Positions 1-12,913 of a stretch of 64,000 bases of DNA are shown here, piece by piece (within the stretch, counting starts at the first letter, position 1; each line of letters opens with the position of its first letter). Location of the stretch: positions 37,732,001-37,796,000 of the forward strand of contig NC_072895.1 in NCBI RefSeq assembly GCF_027943255.1, given 5' to 3'. Below the pieces are notes generated by a model. It saw nothing but the letters and a program-made list of their open reading frames with translations. It was not told the DNA's origin and made no database searches. This DNA comes from Anastrepha obliqua. Lineage: Eukaryota > Arthropoda > Insecta > Diptera > Tephritidae. The translations under genes were made by a program, and so were the position numbers.

Positions 1-1330
1 GTATGTATCACTATCTATAGTACATTTGATGATAAATCATTTTGCAGCACCATTTCTTTTAACAATTAATTTTTTGTGTTTTCACACTAATCGCACAGCT
101 TTAAAGTATGCACTTAAATTTAGATTTTTCGGAATAGCACGACTTGTTTTTTCATGATTTTAACTAAAAGTTTTTCGTTGTTTGAGCCCAGAATCATGAC
201 TAAATAATTACACTACACCGAATTATAGTTGCCACAAATTCACGATGCTCGCTCTTCGGCTTGCCGTTTGAGATTTATCATAAAACCTTAACAGAAGCAA
301 AACGGACATGTGTGTGCAACCCCAAAAAATAGTAGCACGCAATCACCAGTAATACAGCAGGAATTATGTATACCTACTCTATGCGCCATTGCCACCACCT
401 CCGCCAACAGCGCGACCTCAAAAAGAGGGCTGAACAACAATCATTCTGTTAGTATTGGTGTTTTCTGCACTTCAAGAGTGTCACACACACACACACTCTG
501 AGGTCCACATTTATGGGAGCAGGAATAATACTGAGACATTCCCGCAGTGCCACCCACTGATGTAAGCAAATATGTTATCACACCCGTGAAGCAATCCAGC
601 AACAACTGTATTGCATCGTGTATCGTGCTTGCTTTGATTCGTTCTTCTTGACATCGAGTTTTTGTATCTTTACTTTTTGGTGTACGTAGTAAGCCAAACC
701 GCAATCTCCAATAAACACCCATCATTCTTCAACAATGTGGCTCCTACAGTCATATCGATTGAAGCAGAACAATTTCAAAGCAAATGGGCTCCTGTATTAA
801 ATATACATGCATACATATGCGAGTACACACATTCAAACGTATGTATGTATGTATGTATGCAAATATGAACGTTTGTGTGCAAGCGCGCGTAGCACAAAAA
901 AAAGGAGGAAAATGAATAATTGAATCATCTATGTTTATCGATTTCCACTTTCATTTATAAATTTGTGGATGTATATACTAAAACACAACTACATTTTTAT
1001 AAAAAAGATGGATCTCGGAAAAGAGCTTTTCAGGAGTGAAGCAATAAAAAAAGTTATGTTGAAAGAAAAAACCTAAAATTATAAAATACATTTTCTGTGC
1101 TCAAAATAAACAACAAATCAGGAGTAAATTAAAACTGAAAAATTAGAAACTCTGTGTAAAAAAATCAAACTACTCTGCGGACGACCTGGCCTTGAAATCG
1201 CTTGTGCCACTCGTAAACTAGTACAAGGTAATTTATCCGTTTAAGGGGCAGATCGCTGCATCTCTGAAAGAGCTTATGAAATTGTGTATTGAAAGCGTAC
1301 ACTGCGCGCAAACTGCAGGCATGCACCACT
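1..1330. other. No gene recognised
   Basis: Short frames lacking domains, a (CA)n run near 482-497 and a (GTAT)n run. Nothing else supportable. Confidence 0.4.
840..860 (+). repeat. (GTAT)n microsatellite
   Basis: Short GTAT tandem run inside otherwise featureless AT-rich DNA (1-1330 shows no gene). Confidence 0.8.
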
Positions 1331-1354
1331 TAATTAATTGGCCGTAACAACCCG

Positions 1355-2235
1355 TCACCGAATTACAGCGCGCCGAATAATGTTTCGCCAGGTGTCCCTG
1401 TTTTTCGCACGCCTTTTCCAGTTTCTTAAGCCAACAGAAGCCAGATCATCTTCAATTTGGTCCTTCCACCGGACATGAGGACGTCGCCGTCGACCGCCAA
1501 CTACCGCTTCAAACACCTTTTTCGCCGGGTAGTTCCTTCCATACACACCTCGCTTGATTTCAAGTCTGACATCGGTGTTGCTGTTAATAGCGGGAAAAAA
1601 GATAAATTAAGCCCTTGAGCACATTGAATTTATAGTTGTTACCTTCGATCTGTGGCTAAAGATGCCGTCTCTGCAGGACGCCAGCATATATTTGGTTCTG
1701 CCATCTTTACCGCCAGACCCAATCGTACGTACTCCTTTTCAACAGCCGTAAAAGTGGCGATATCCCGCTTGGTATGGCCGATGATGTCGATATCATCAGC
1801 ATAAGCAAGGAGCTGGACACTTTTATAGAAAAAAGTTCCGTTTCGTTCTACCCCGCCCCTACGATGCACACTCTCTATAACAAAGTTGAAGAGATCGCAT
1901 GACAACTGGGTCCCTTTGTGTGAATCCTCGAACGGTATCAAAATCTTCGCAGCGGTCCTTTCCTATCTTGTCGGAGCTCTGTGTGCTGCTCAACGTCATC
2001 CTGGACAGTCATATCAGCTTAGCAGTGATACCGAACTCAGACATTACGCGATATAGTTGGTCGAGAATCGAGCTATCAAAGGCTGCCTTGTAGTCGTCGA
2101 ATATGTGGTGCGTGTCAACTTGGTGTTCATGAGTCTTCTCCAGAATTTGCCGCAATCTGAATATTTGGTCGATTTGGACCAACCAGGCCTGAAAGCAATG
2201 CATTAAGCTCTTCCCAAACAACAACCACATTGGTG
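1355..2235 (-). pseudogene. Non-LTR retrotransposon reverse-transcriptase remnant
   Basis: Broken minus-strand frames read in order: IFRLRQILEKTHEHQVD, FDDYKAAFDSS, LAYADDIDIIGHTKRD (YADD active site) and PAKKVFEAVVGG...RPHVRWKDQ. This is the typical thumb and C-terminal end of an insect endonuclease/RT LINE. Frameshifts and stops make it dead. Confidence 0.8.
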
Positions 2236-2802
2236 TGCCCTAACAAACCTTCCGAGCTATAAAGCTCAAATAAATAAAACCGAAAACGAGCTCTCAATAA
2301 AGTTCAGATTAGCACTCCCTCAGTTCTCGCCCCATTAGTTTAGCGAATTCAAAAGTTTTCCAAAAATAGCGCCATAAGTTCGTTTTTTTAATAGAGATTT
2401 CGAAAACGAATTATATTACAAATATCGATCGCTTTTTTATAACTGTTTTACACACTGTGTTTTGTAACTATAAGACTTATAAATGATCATTCATCCATTA
2501 TCGTTCAGCGAGTTCCGAGGAATAGAAAAAAGTAGTATTTAGTTACGAAAAGAAGTTCAATCTGGATAGGCCGAATGGCCCATGGCTTAAGAAAGGAGGA
2601 AAGGTACTTGAGTCAGCCTCACAGCCGTGAAGGTGGTGTTATGGTGTGGGGAGTAATATGGTGAAACCATCTTTTCCCGAGACTCGTGAAACATTTGGAC
2701 CAATTAATTGCATCTTTCAAAGGGGTAATGCACCTGCAAACACTTCAAGTAAGGTCAAAGCTTGGATTGCGTCCTAAAGCGTTAAAACTTTAGCATTTCC
2801 AC

Positions 2803-3018
2803 CGTGCGTCTTGATGTTGTTCCACAAATGGAGGGACCTACAGTTTCAAGCCGACTCCGAACGGCAGATATTTTTTCTGCTTTTTCATGGCAGAAATACA
2901 ATTTGCCATTGCCTGCCGAGGAGCAACCGCTATTAAAAAAATATTTTTCATAATTTTGGTGTTTCACTGAACCTACATTCTCTCTGTGAATTGCGAATGG
3001 TAGTCACGCACCAACCCA
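2803..3018 (-). mobile_element. tRNA-derived SINE, diverged copy
   Basis: Shares the central block (ACAAATGGAGGGACCTACAG, CCGACTCCGAACGGCAGAT) with the full copies at 5470-5776 and 52816-53122. It lacks the 3' end and the first bases of the tRNA-like head. Confidence 0.75.
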
Positions 3019-3279
3019 ACTTTCTTCCATAAAAATTATTGCCTGTAATCAACTGAACAGGACTGTACATATAACATTCAGACTCATTCAGATTTAGACT
3101 ACTCGTCGTAAACCTAACTGTTTTTTGTGGCGGAAATTTACAATAATCTTAAAATTTTCATTCCTATAAATTTATACATTCTAAAATCGTACTTGCGCGG
3201 ATTTGAAATCAGGTATCCATTGTTTTATCCGCATTTATTATGACAAATGAATTAAATATTGTTGCATAAAATAATCAAC

Positions 3280-4560
3280 TAAAGGGTGATTTTTTAAGAG
3301 CTATAGGAAAGTTTTTCAAAAAAACACACGTAAAATTCGGAAAAATGCATGAAATTTGTATTTAAATCGATAGTACAGTCCATATAATTTAATGCTTGAA
3401 GATTATTTCACGCAAATGTTGACCGCGACTGCGCTTCAAATGGTCTATCCGCTTAGTCCAATTTTGGCATACTCTTTCCAATGTTTCGGCCGGTATCTCA
3501 CATATAAATGCTTTAATGTTGTCTTCCAATGCGTTAATTGAAGCAGGCTTGTCTGAATAGGCATGAGCTTTAACATAGCCCCACCAAAAATAATCTAAAG
3601 GCGTTATATCGCACGATCTGGGTGGCCAATTGACAGGTCCCGAACGTGAAATTAAATGTTCACCGAACTCGCCTCTCAACAAGTCCATTGTTACGCGTGC
3701 TGTGTGGCATGTGGCACCGTCTGAAACCACATGTCATGCAAGTCATGCTCTTGCATTTCGGGCAAAAAAAAGTTGGATATCATTTTACGGTAGCGCTCAC
3801 CATTCACAGTTACGTTACGATTCGCAGCATCTTTGAAGAGGTACGGTCCAATGATACCTCCAGCCAATAAACCGCACCAAACTGTGACCTTTTCTGGATA
3901 CATTGGTAGCTCTTGCAATTCTTCTGGCTGATCTTCACTCAAAAATAGACAATTCTGCTTATTTACGTACCGATTGATCCAAAAATGAGCTTCGTCGCTG
4001 AACACAATTTTTCGATAAAAAAATGGATCTTCGGCCAACTTTCTAAGAGCCCATTCATCGAATTTCTGCGTTGCGGTAAGTCGTTCGGCTTCAATTCTTG
4101 CACCAGCTGTATTTTGAAAGGCTTCACTCGTAAATCCTTTCGCAAAATTTTCCACCTTGTTGAGTAACAGAGGCCCAATTACTGCGAACGGCGACGAATC
4201 GATAATTGATGGTCATCATTAACACTGGTCGATACAGCTGCAATATTTTCTTCAGTTCGCACTCTACGTAAGCGTGTTGGTGGTTTGATGTCCAATAATA
4301 TAAATTTGGTTCTAAATTTAGTCACAATAGCTCGAATAGCCGCTTCAGTGGGTCGATTAAACTGACCATAAACTTTCTTAACAGAACACGAATTTTTATA
4401 ATAAAATTCAATGATTTGCAAGCGTCGTTCGCTTGTAAGACGATTCATGGTTGATTATAGACCAAACTGAAGATGTTTGACAGTGAAACAAAACACGAAA
4501 CGTGCGTCAGCTGTTTAAACCAACTGTTTAAAAAGATAATAGCTAATAAATCAACCGTTA
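3280..4560 (-). mobile_element. Mariner-like transposon, near full length, dead
   Basis: A 1.28-kb element between TA sites. Imperfect TIRs are TAAAGGGTGATTTTTTAAG and, at the far end, TAACGGTTGATTTATTAGC (inverted). The minus-strand transposase is in three broken frames: N-terminal HTH (MNRLTSERRLQIIEFYYK), then IVFSDEAHFWINRYVNKQN and GGIIGPYLF, then DGATCHTA and PPRSCDITPLDYFWWG. The last two Asp have 36 residues between them. Frameshifts near 4160 and 3700. Confidence 0.85.
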
Positions 4561-5469
4561 GTATCGCTATTTTTTGATCGTCAAAAATAATCGCCTGACA
4601 TTTAATCAGAGTATACTTGTCCTAATTCGTGCTGCCATATTTCCCCGGCAATCGATACTGCGTTGTGAAGTTTTAAGTTTTGTATTGAAACTAAATAAAA
4701 AATTAAGAAAAAAACAAAATATGAGCAGCATATTTCTCGTGCTTCCAGTACCAGTAACCCAACCGGTTGTACGTTTTCAAATGCGCCGTATGGATAGGGC
4801 TATCAACTGAGGTGGAGTGTCACCGTTTTCTTGAGGATGGCATTAAACTTTAATTGTAAGCAAATTTTATGCGAATGAAACGTTAAACCATGAATCAAAC
4901 ATTTTAAAATCTTGGTAAGCCAAATCCAATGCATTAGTAAATCGTCAAACAAGGATCAGTTAATATTAGTTAGGCAGGCTGAGGGCATCTTGGGCAATCA
5001 GAGTTACAGAGGTATTATTGGAATACAAAAAATATTTTGTTCTGCTTATCGCTGAGTGAAATGAATTACCAAATATTGTAAAAAGTTTGTTTTAAAAAGG
5101 TCCCACCTCGGCAGGCAGCACAAAAACTCCGAGAGAAATTCTGACATCTACAGATCGAGGTAAATGTTCTATCCGCACAATTTTTGGCTATATCGATAAT
5201 CTCTCTTACGGCCAATATTTCTTATAGCAGAGAAAGAGTGTTTTTTTTATTACCTGTGCATCATCCATCAACATATATAGCATACATATGGAAGTAATTT
5301 TATTTTTCAAAATCCTCCCTTCCCCAAAGGTGCAGCATTTTGCCAACTGTATGTCAGTGAGTCATTTTTACATCTTACTTGGATTCTTTAGTACAGGATG
5401 TCCGGTGGCAGAATTAGAAATTAAAAGCTGAATTAAAAAATAATTACTAATCACAAAAAAAAAAAGTAA

Positions 5470-5776
5470 TTGGCGCGTACACTTCTGTTAGGTGCTTGGC
5501 CGAGCTCCTCCTCCTATTTGTGGTGTGCGTGTTGATGTTGTTCCACAAATGGAGGGACCTACAGTTTCAAGCCGACTCCGAACGGCAGATATTTTTATGA
5601 GGAGCTTTTTCATGGCAGAAATACACTCGGACGTTTGCCATTGCCTGCCGAGGGGCGACCGCTATTAGAAAAATGTTTTTTTTTTATTAATTTTGCTTTC
5701 ACCGAGATTCGAACCAACAATCTCTCTGTGAATTCCGAATGGTAATCACGCACCAACCCATTCGCCTACGGCGGCC
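5470..5776 (-). mobile_element. tRNA-derived SINE, full-length copy
   Basis: On the minus strand a tRNA-like head, with an A-box-like region and a degenerate B box (the GGTTCGAATCTC type), is followed by a conserved body and a 3' end of GTACGCGCCAATT. About 305 bp. See the copy at 52816. Confidence 0.8.
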
Positions 5777-5933
5777 GAATCACAAAAATTTACTTCAATA
5801 ACTACTACAAAGAAGACAAGTGCGGATTTTATTTTTTACCGTACGCGGTGCCACTCGCGGGATAAGTGATGTCGTGATGCCATTAACCACGTGAATGATA
5901 TTTTTTTAAATATATTATTTTTAAATATATGCA

Positions 5934-6460
5934 TAAAGGGTTTTCCAATAAGAGGTGTTATTTTGATATTCAAAGATTTTATTATAGATGATCGGATCAT
6001 TTCATTATAAAGGGGAAGGTATGCAGTTAATAGTGGGAAATAACATCAGGTAAATGATCACCACGACCACGCTTACAGGACAATATCCTTTTCATGAAGT
6101 TTTCCAGAACGGAATTGCAAAGTGGCTGACCTATGTCCGCGATTGCCTCACGAATTCCATCTTTGAGGTCTTGAATCGACCCTGGGCCGTCGGCGTAGAC
6201 CTTCTCTTTCACGTGGCCTCAAAGAAAAAATCACAAGGTGTTTTATCACAAGATCTCGGTGGCCAATTGTAATCTTTTCTTCGAGAGATTTCACGGTCCG
6301 GAAACGTTTCCCGTAAAAGATCAATGGTTTCGTTGCTTGTGTTGCACGTAGCGCCGTCTTGTTAAAAACAAACGTTATCCAGATCAATACCATCCAATCC
6401 CGGCCATAAAAAATCGTTAATCATCTCTCGAAATAGCACCTGTTATTGGAAAACCCTTTA
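5934..6460 (-). mobile_element. Internally deleted mariner-like element
   Basis: 527 bp flanked by TA, with matching TIRs TAAAGGGTTTTCCAATAA and inverted GGGTTTTCCAATAAC. The interior keeps only C-terminal transposase scraps on the minus strand (NWPPRSCD; FMKRILSCKRGRGDHL). The TIRs differ at few positions, so it looks fairly young or recently mobilised in trans. Confidence 0.8.
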
Positions 6461-7436
6461 TATACTTAGTTCTGCCATAAGTTCTGTTACAAGTTAAGTC
6501 CATTATAGATATGGAATTATATCTTCTATGAACCCAGGAATATTGTTTTTTAGCCACTGCTGCGTGGTTTTTGCTGGAAGATCCAACGCTCTCCACTGAA
6601 GAGAGTACTACTGTACTGCTTCCCCACGCCTTCTAAGACAAAAGTGTGCCAGGAGCACTTTTGCCCCGGTCTTAAACCCTTTTTCGCAGAAATGACGAGA
6701 TTTAACACCTTTACAAGAAACTCTCCACCAAACCATTACGGAGGCTGGATGGTGGCGATCCGTCTTTAGAAGTTTTAGCATAGGTTTTGTCGTTTTGCTT
6801 ATTAAAGACCTCTTCAACAGTGAAAATTTTCTCATCTGTGAAAAGTATATTTTCATGACCGTTGGCCGCGTTCCTGTTTGCATCTATCGAGTCTAATTTT
6901 CTTCAAGTGCATTGTCAAAAGATGACCAGTTGAGCGATGGAAGGCTTTCATGTGGAGATCATCTCTAATTAGTCTTAACGTGCATCTAATCGATACATTC
7001 ATTTCCCTGGACATGATTTTCTGCTTTCTGAGGGAATTCTTTCTCGAATGGTTTTTATGGCGAATCACGCGATATAGTTTTTATGGCTAACCACGCGAGG
7101 ACCACCACTTCTTTTTCTGTCTGTCTCTTCAGATGTTTTGGAAAAACGATTGATCATGCGGTAAACAAACATTCTCGAAATATAAAGTTTTTCAGCAATT
7201 CGTAAATCTCACTTACACTTTGACCACACTTTTATAATGCACTGCATTGGAATTATCCTTAGCTCCCCACTCCGTTGTGACAAGCGAAATTTGCCACGAA
7301 ACTGAGTATAATCTATGAGTAGACAATGCATACGAACAAAAGCAAAAACAACGGAGCTTTTTTTTGTGAACTTGTTCTCGCCGTATGCATTGCAAAATTT
7401 GTCACAGAATTTGTGGTAAGATTTTAAGTATATACA
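6461..7436 (-). pseudogene. Tc1/mariner-type transposon remnant
   Basis: Minus-strand pieces read REMNVSIRCTLRLIRDDLH, HHPASVMVWWRVSCKG and KTTQQWLKNNIPGF, a familiar insect Tc1/mariner transposase with frameshifts. Degenerate TIRs TATATACTTA lie at both ends. The 5934-6460 mariner sits at its left tip. Confidence 0.7.
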
Positions 7437-7439
7437 GTT

Positions 7440-8540
7440 TAACTCATTGTAACATGAGCAAGAAAAGTATCGAGATGGTTGCTTTTGCCGACGATGTAGT
7501 CATCCTGATGATATAAGATACCATATTTTCAGTTACCATCTAAAGAGGGAGTAACACTAATCCTTGTAATGCCCTTTTTATCTGTAAGAGGACATTTAGC
7601 AAAAAAAGGAGTCCGAAACCGTACATCAACCACTGGATGTATAATACGATCATCATACCCATTTCGACTAGGGGAGCTTTCGTATGGTGGGAGGCGGTGC
7701 AGGTACAATCCTACCTAAAAAATCTCATAAAAGTCCAATGATTAGCTTATGTAGGGATAAGTGGTGCACTCCGATCGACGCCTCAGGCGGGGCTGGAAGT
7801 GATGCTACACATTCCAACCATTGATATATATTTTAAAGGGATAGCGACCAAATCTGCTTTCAGGATTAAAGCAGCAGGCAGGCTAAAAGAAAACCCGCAC
7901 GGTCTTTCATCATTTCGACACTCTGTGGAGCACTCAACAGACTATCTGGTTCCTAAGATAGATCTGAACAAAGACTATATAATACGAATACTCGACAGAA
8001 AGGATGGGCAGACCAGAGTTATATCAGATGACAGTGGCGGCTCAAAGATGTACAATGGCGCTTAAATTACTCCATTAGACTCCCAAACCGGTGTAGTGTC
8101 TTACAAGTTGAGATCTACGCTACAGGCAAAGCAGCAAAAACGATAAGACTATTGGACTTACTTCCGGCCAATTTAACTATTTTTGTTGATAGTCAAGCAG
8201 CGATCAAGGCACTGGCCTCACTGGAATACAGGAGGGTGCTCTCGCTTATCCAACAACACAAAACCACACTTTGTTGGGTCCCCGGCTACTCTAGAGTGGA
8301 GGGAAGTGAAAGGGTGGTTGAGTGTGCAAGCAAAAGGCACTGAGCTTGACCTTCAGCGGAGTGGTAGAAGACATAAGCATTCCTCTAAACGAACTGTACC
8401 CTGCGATTGGCTCGAGCGTAATTACGGAAACCAATAGAAGGTAGTATCTGACTACTAACTGCATGGTCTCTAAAGCGCTCTGGCTAAAACTAAATCAGCA
8501 ATCTGGCTAACCTAGCCTAACCTAACTCACTTATATATCG
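7440..8540 (+). pseudogene. LINE remnant with RT motif and RNase H domain
   Basis: Plus-strand fragments: MVAFADDVVILM (RT active site, near 7475), then IFVDSQAAIKALAS and TTLCWVPGYSRVEG, the RNase H domain of an I/Jockey-type LINE (8152-8340). The 3' end has CCTAGCCTAACCTAACTC. Many stops. Confidence 0.75.
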
Positions 8541-8787
8541 TTCTTTAAACTTTTTGCAAAAATTACGTAAATTATAAAAATAATAATAAATTACAAAATA
8601 CCGTTGATTTTTGACAATGTTTTTTTGCTAACAGTGTCATACATTTTGTTCCATTCGAAGTACGTTCGATATTTTTTTTCGTAAGAAAATGACACTAAGT
8701 AAACAAAAGTATAATAACAAAAAGTGGAAAAGTGTCGTAGAACTATTTTATTGCTCATGAGTGTATATATATTTTTATATAAGTAAA

Positions 8788-9020
8788 TACAAGGTGGCTC
8801 AAAAATATTCACCTTTCCGGAAGATTTATAATTTTTGCAAATGGCGTCGTAGGCCTCACATATTTGACACTTGTGAACTAGACAGCTGCAGTATACAAGC
8901 AGAGAGGAGTGGAATGCGCGTAGGTCAAAATAAATATTACCATTACTCGAACTAATTTTTTTATTTAGTAAAGAAGTTATTCAAAAATAAAATTGATAAT
9001 TTATTTTGCACCACCTTGTA
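8788..9020. mobile_element. MITE family A, copy 1
   Basis: Starts TACAAGGTGGCTCAAAA and ends TTTTGCACCACCTTGTA: inverted termini with TA at the edge. Shares an internal block (TTGTGAACTAGACAGCTGCA) with copies at 55877 and 59263. Confidence 0.85.
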
Positions 9021-9021
9021 C

Positions 9022-9048
9022 ACTCATGTATGTATGTATGTATGTATA
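9022..9048 (+). repeat. (ATGT)n microsatellite
   Basis: Six or so ATGT units directly beside the end of MITE copy 1. A similar tract lies at 840-860. Confidence 0.85.
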
Positions 9049-9059
9049 TGCATGGTATT

Positions 9060-9188
9060 CATAGAAGAAATCCACTCGGTGATTTGCAATGGCGGACCGA
9101 GAAGCGACTACGTATCCGCGTTGGGCATCGAACCCGCGACTCACCGAATGGTAGCCACGCGCAACTAGACTATTCGGTTACAGCGGAT
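9060..9188 (-). mobile_element. SINE head fragment, strongly diverged
   Basis: Resembles the head and distal body of the SINE at 52816. On the minus strand it has a B box (GGGTTCGATGCCC) and an A-box-like TAACCGAATAGTC. I do not read it as a real tRNA because it cannot be folded into a standard acceptor stem by eye. Confidence 0.55.
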
Positions 9189-10199
9189 GCTCCTTTTGAA
9201 AGCAGATTTATCAAACTCTTAAGGGACAAGGAAGGTTTGATTCGCTGCCAAAAGCAAATGAAGTCACCAGCAATCTTTGTATTTGTGCCATGCCACATCT
9301 CGGCGTTGGCGCCATATCGACTTTTGCTTTTATATCTTATATTATTGAATCCAAATCGCCATGAAGGATGTGCTGATATTAAGCGTTCGTATAAAAAATT
9401 TGATTCAAAGTTGAACCACGCCCCTAGAGGAGGAGCGAGCATCTGCTTAACTAAAAATAGTATACCATTTTATTTTGCCACTCTTTTTGCCGAATTCAAA
9501 AGACAGAGAAAGAGAATTCGTTTTATTTGTGTGCACATGTGCGCCCGCTTAACAAATGCTCTTATGACAGACAGAGGTGGTTGTTGACATTTGAACAAAT
9601 GATAATGCTTACCTACATACTACCTACCCATACCCAATGCCGCCTCACAAATACAGACAAACGTTCTTGATGTATGCTCTTTCACTTTGCTGGCCATGGA
9701 TTTTCACTCCAGCCCAGCAGAAAGTGCAAAGTAATTATTCTATTTTTTATAGCTGATACATAAATCGCTAAATATATATATAAACACAAATTATTTGTAC
9801 TGTGCTACAGTACTTTGAGGAATGGATTGCCACCTCCTCCTACTTTGAGAAAAACTGAAAACTGGCGTTCATTTTCAAATCATGAGTGAGTGGGAAAAAC
9901 AAACTAGGAACTACGAATCCTTTACCATAAATGAAATGCGGCCTGTTTTTTCGAACTACAGAGCCAATATCTGATATCTCTTTTTAATTATACATATAAA
10001 TATAAGTATTTTATGAAAATTATACGTCCAGCAGTTTTTGGAGAAATAAACGGGCTTGCAATGCAAATATTCAGATGGCTTTAAATTACAACAACGAGTA
10101 TAATAGAAGTTATGTAGATGTTGGGTTGGTCTGATATGCCTTACGCTTTTGTTTGAAGACATAACCGACTTTGCTACGCATGATAAAAATGCTGCCGCA

Positions 10200-10450
10200 T
10201 CAGCCACAGTGGTGTTACCACCAAGGAAAAACGTGAACTGAAGGGGTACTGTTCACCAGCTCGTCTAGTCGAGAGTTTGTTTTGCATTGTATACAACATC
10301 ACCTCGGCTTGCTTTGTACACCAGTCATCAACGCGGACGGAATTCAATTGCACAGAATTTGAAGATTACTGCCACTATAACCACAACAAGGTCATCAGCA
10401 TACACTATCGGCGGAAAACCCCTTTCCTGAAGTTCCCAGAAGATTCTAGG
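10200..10450 (-). pseudogene. LINE reverse-transcriptase scrap
   Basis: Minus strand reads GFPPIVYADDLVVVIVAVI around 10370-10430, an RT active-site YADD. The flanks decay at once. Confidence 0.5.
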
Positions 10451-10679
10451 CGAATTATTTATAACTGTCGAAAGCTATTTCACTTCGCAGTTTGTGGATA
10501 ATTTTCCTGCCTCTATACTTTGGTTAGGCCAAATTCATCTTTTATGATACATACAGATACATAAGGGGTGAAAAGAAGGGTGGCTTTGTTTGACGTTTGC
10601 GTTAACCGCTTCAAGCTACTGATGAAATTCATCAAGTAGATTATATCTAATCCTGCTATATCCGCAGGTGTAGCCAAAA

Positions 10680-10885
10680 AATAAGTGTGGCGCTTCTTGT
10701 TGACCGTGACATTCTTTTCGAGCATTTCTCAGTAAACCATGCCCTTCCAATCCCACTAAACACATATCATAACCTTCCCTGGATGAAGATCCGGCTTGAC
10801 TCTTGGCTTTGACGTATCTCTTGGAGCCACCCACTCCTTTCTTTGCTTCATATTAATGTATAGGCACCATTTCTCATCTCCCTGA
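10680..10885 (-). pseudogene. Mariner transposase fragment
   Basis: Minus strand: GDEKWCLYINMKQRKEWVAP, DTSKPRVKPDLHPGKVMICV, then stops. It includes the first catalytic Asp block. Same subfamily as the copy at 29420. Confidence 0.75.
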
Positions 10886-10930
10886 CATGTCAAATGTGTT
10901 CATAATTTACTTAAAGGTTTGACATTTACG

Positions 10931-11715
10931 AAATGGGACGCTATACGCTTGAACAAAATTGGGAAATATTGAAAACCTATTTCCAAAGTGGTGAGTCTTC
11001 TTCTTCTTTTCTGATTTTCACATCGGTGGCTACGTCAATAAGCAAAATTTTCGGATTTGGGGCTCAGAAAATCCACACGTTATTGTAGAGAAGCAAATGC
11101 ATCCACAACGAGTCACTGTTTGGTGCGGTTTTTGGTCTGGTGGCATCATCGGGCCATTTTTTTTCGAAAATGAGCGAGGAGCCGCGGTTACAGTAAATGG
11201 CGAGCGTTACCGTGACATGCTCAACGAGTTTTTTCCAAAAATTGAAGAGGATGACATGGACGACATTTGGTTTCAACAGGACGTTGCAACTTGTTACACT
11301 GCCAAAGTTACACTCGAACTTTTGGCTACCGTTTTTGAAAACCGAATAATCAGCCGAAATTCCGATATCAATTGGCCGCCTCGGAGCTGTGATTTAAACC
11401 CGTTGGACTATTTTTTGTGGGGATCCGTTAAGGACAAATGCTATGCGAACCATCCAGAGACGATTGATGCTTTAAAACACGAAATCGAAGTTGCCATTCA
11501 TGAAATTGGAGCCCAAAAATCGAAAATGTGCTTAAAAATTGGGTTGATCGAATGGCCTACTGTAAAGCCAGTCGTGGCAGTCATTTGAACGATACTATTT
11601 TTCATTCATAAATGACAATGTTCAATCTTCAAAATAAAAAAAAAAAGTTTGAAAAAATATTGATTAGTTTTTTTTATAGCCGATTCAAAAAGAAAATTTT
11701 GCATGGCCCACCCTA
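10931..11715 (+). mobile_element. Mariner-like element, internally deleted
   Basis: MGRYTLEQNWEILKTYFQSGE (N-terminal HTH) is followed at once by the catalytic half, so the middle is deleted. An open frame at 11097-11588 carries GGIIGPFFF, QQDVATCYTAKV and NWPPRSCDLNPLDYFLWGSV. The 3' TIR end is GGCCCACCCTATA; I could not find the matching 5' end. Confidence 0.8.
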
Positions 11716-11899
11716 TAAATCTCATGTCCTCAGAGTCTAGGCGTATTGTGTTGTCGATGTGTTTTGTCTTTGATATTTGTGCGGGCTTAATAGATTGTCG
11801 GTATCTGCTTAATACAATTTGTTTTTAAGTTCCCTCACGCATTTTCCGTTGCAATCATTTTAGGACAACGCTAGCAGTTCAATTTAACGTTTATTCCTC

Positions 11900-12510
11900 T
11901 TCCTTAGGAGGTAATCTCTCAAGGGACATGGCAGCATTTTTCGGTAGGCAACACCGTATTTCTCTGAACTTCGAAGAGTTTGATGGTCGAGCCAGGATCG
12001 AAGTAGGCAGGATTGGAACGAGGGGAAAATCTGCACCGAAACTGATACCTCTGTCTTCGCTCGCGGCCAATTTATCTATTTTCTTAAAATTACCAAATAC
12101 TGCTAGTGTTTCTCAGGCAGAAGCCTTTACGATCCTGTAGGCAAAACGCTTGGAGAATATTGCAGAAGCTGTGGCGACCTTTCAGAGAAGAAGACTGTTG
12201 CCCACTTTCTCTGTAAATGTCCGGGTTTGGAATTTCTGTTCATTCCTTCGAGAGCCTGGGGCAGTGCTCCAACCTAAATTCCATCAACCTTCTCCATTAC
12301 ACCAACAGCTCTGGCTGGCTGTAGATATCTGTCTGGTGGTATCAAAACGGCGCCACCATTTCACCTATCTACCTTCTTCCTTAGACTTTAATTTTTCTTA
12401 CTCTAAGTCTACTTTTAAAAAGTTACTTATAAGACTGTTGTCATAAGGTCTTTGTTTGTATCTATCTATCATATAGTCTGTAAGCACCCTGTTTGTTGAT
12501 TAATAAATAA
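11900..12510 (+). pseudogene. LINE 3' end
   Basis: Contains GKTLGEYCRSCGDLSEKKTVAHFLCKCP-like sequence in the frame near 12130-12240, the C-terminal Cys/His motif after RNase H in I-type LINEs. An AATAAATAAA tail follows near 12500. Confidence 0.65.
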
Positions 12511-12913
12511 AAACCAAATAAAATATTTCAATTTGCGAGCGGGTTCTGTCTGATTTTATTTCTTACTGAATATTTATTTTTTATTACACATCCGGGTAGC
12601 CTTACTATATATTTTAAAAATATTCAAAATAAATTGAAAAGTTGTTTTTGACAAGCCCCCCACACTAAAATGCGTGCATGTAAATTTTTTAGCTATCTCA
12701 GCTCCGTTAATAAAACCATACCAAGCGCTCCCGGAGATGTTGCTGCTTTGAAGTCATTTTCTCATATGGAAAATAAGAGAATCCAATAAATTATTTAGTC
12801 GCGCAATGCCTACATAATACAAAAAAGCATGCTAAAACTATAAACAATTCGAAGTAGTGCAGATTTTTAGTTAAACCTCGTTATATGCTAAACAACAAAT
12901 ATTAGAAATCCTT

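Noticed and set aside
441..725. 94-codon minus-strand frame with a Cys-rich end
   Set aside because: Part comes from a (CA)n repeat; no family recognised and no splice support.
9006..9587. A 193-codon plus-strand open frame, the longest uninterrupted one in its region
   Set aside because: It runs through a MITE end, a microsatellite and an antisense SINE fragment and shows no domain.
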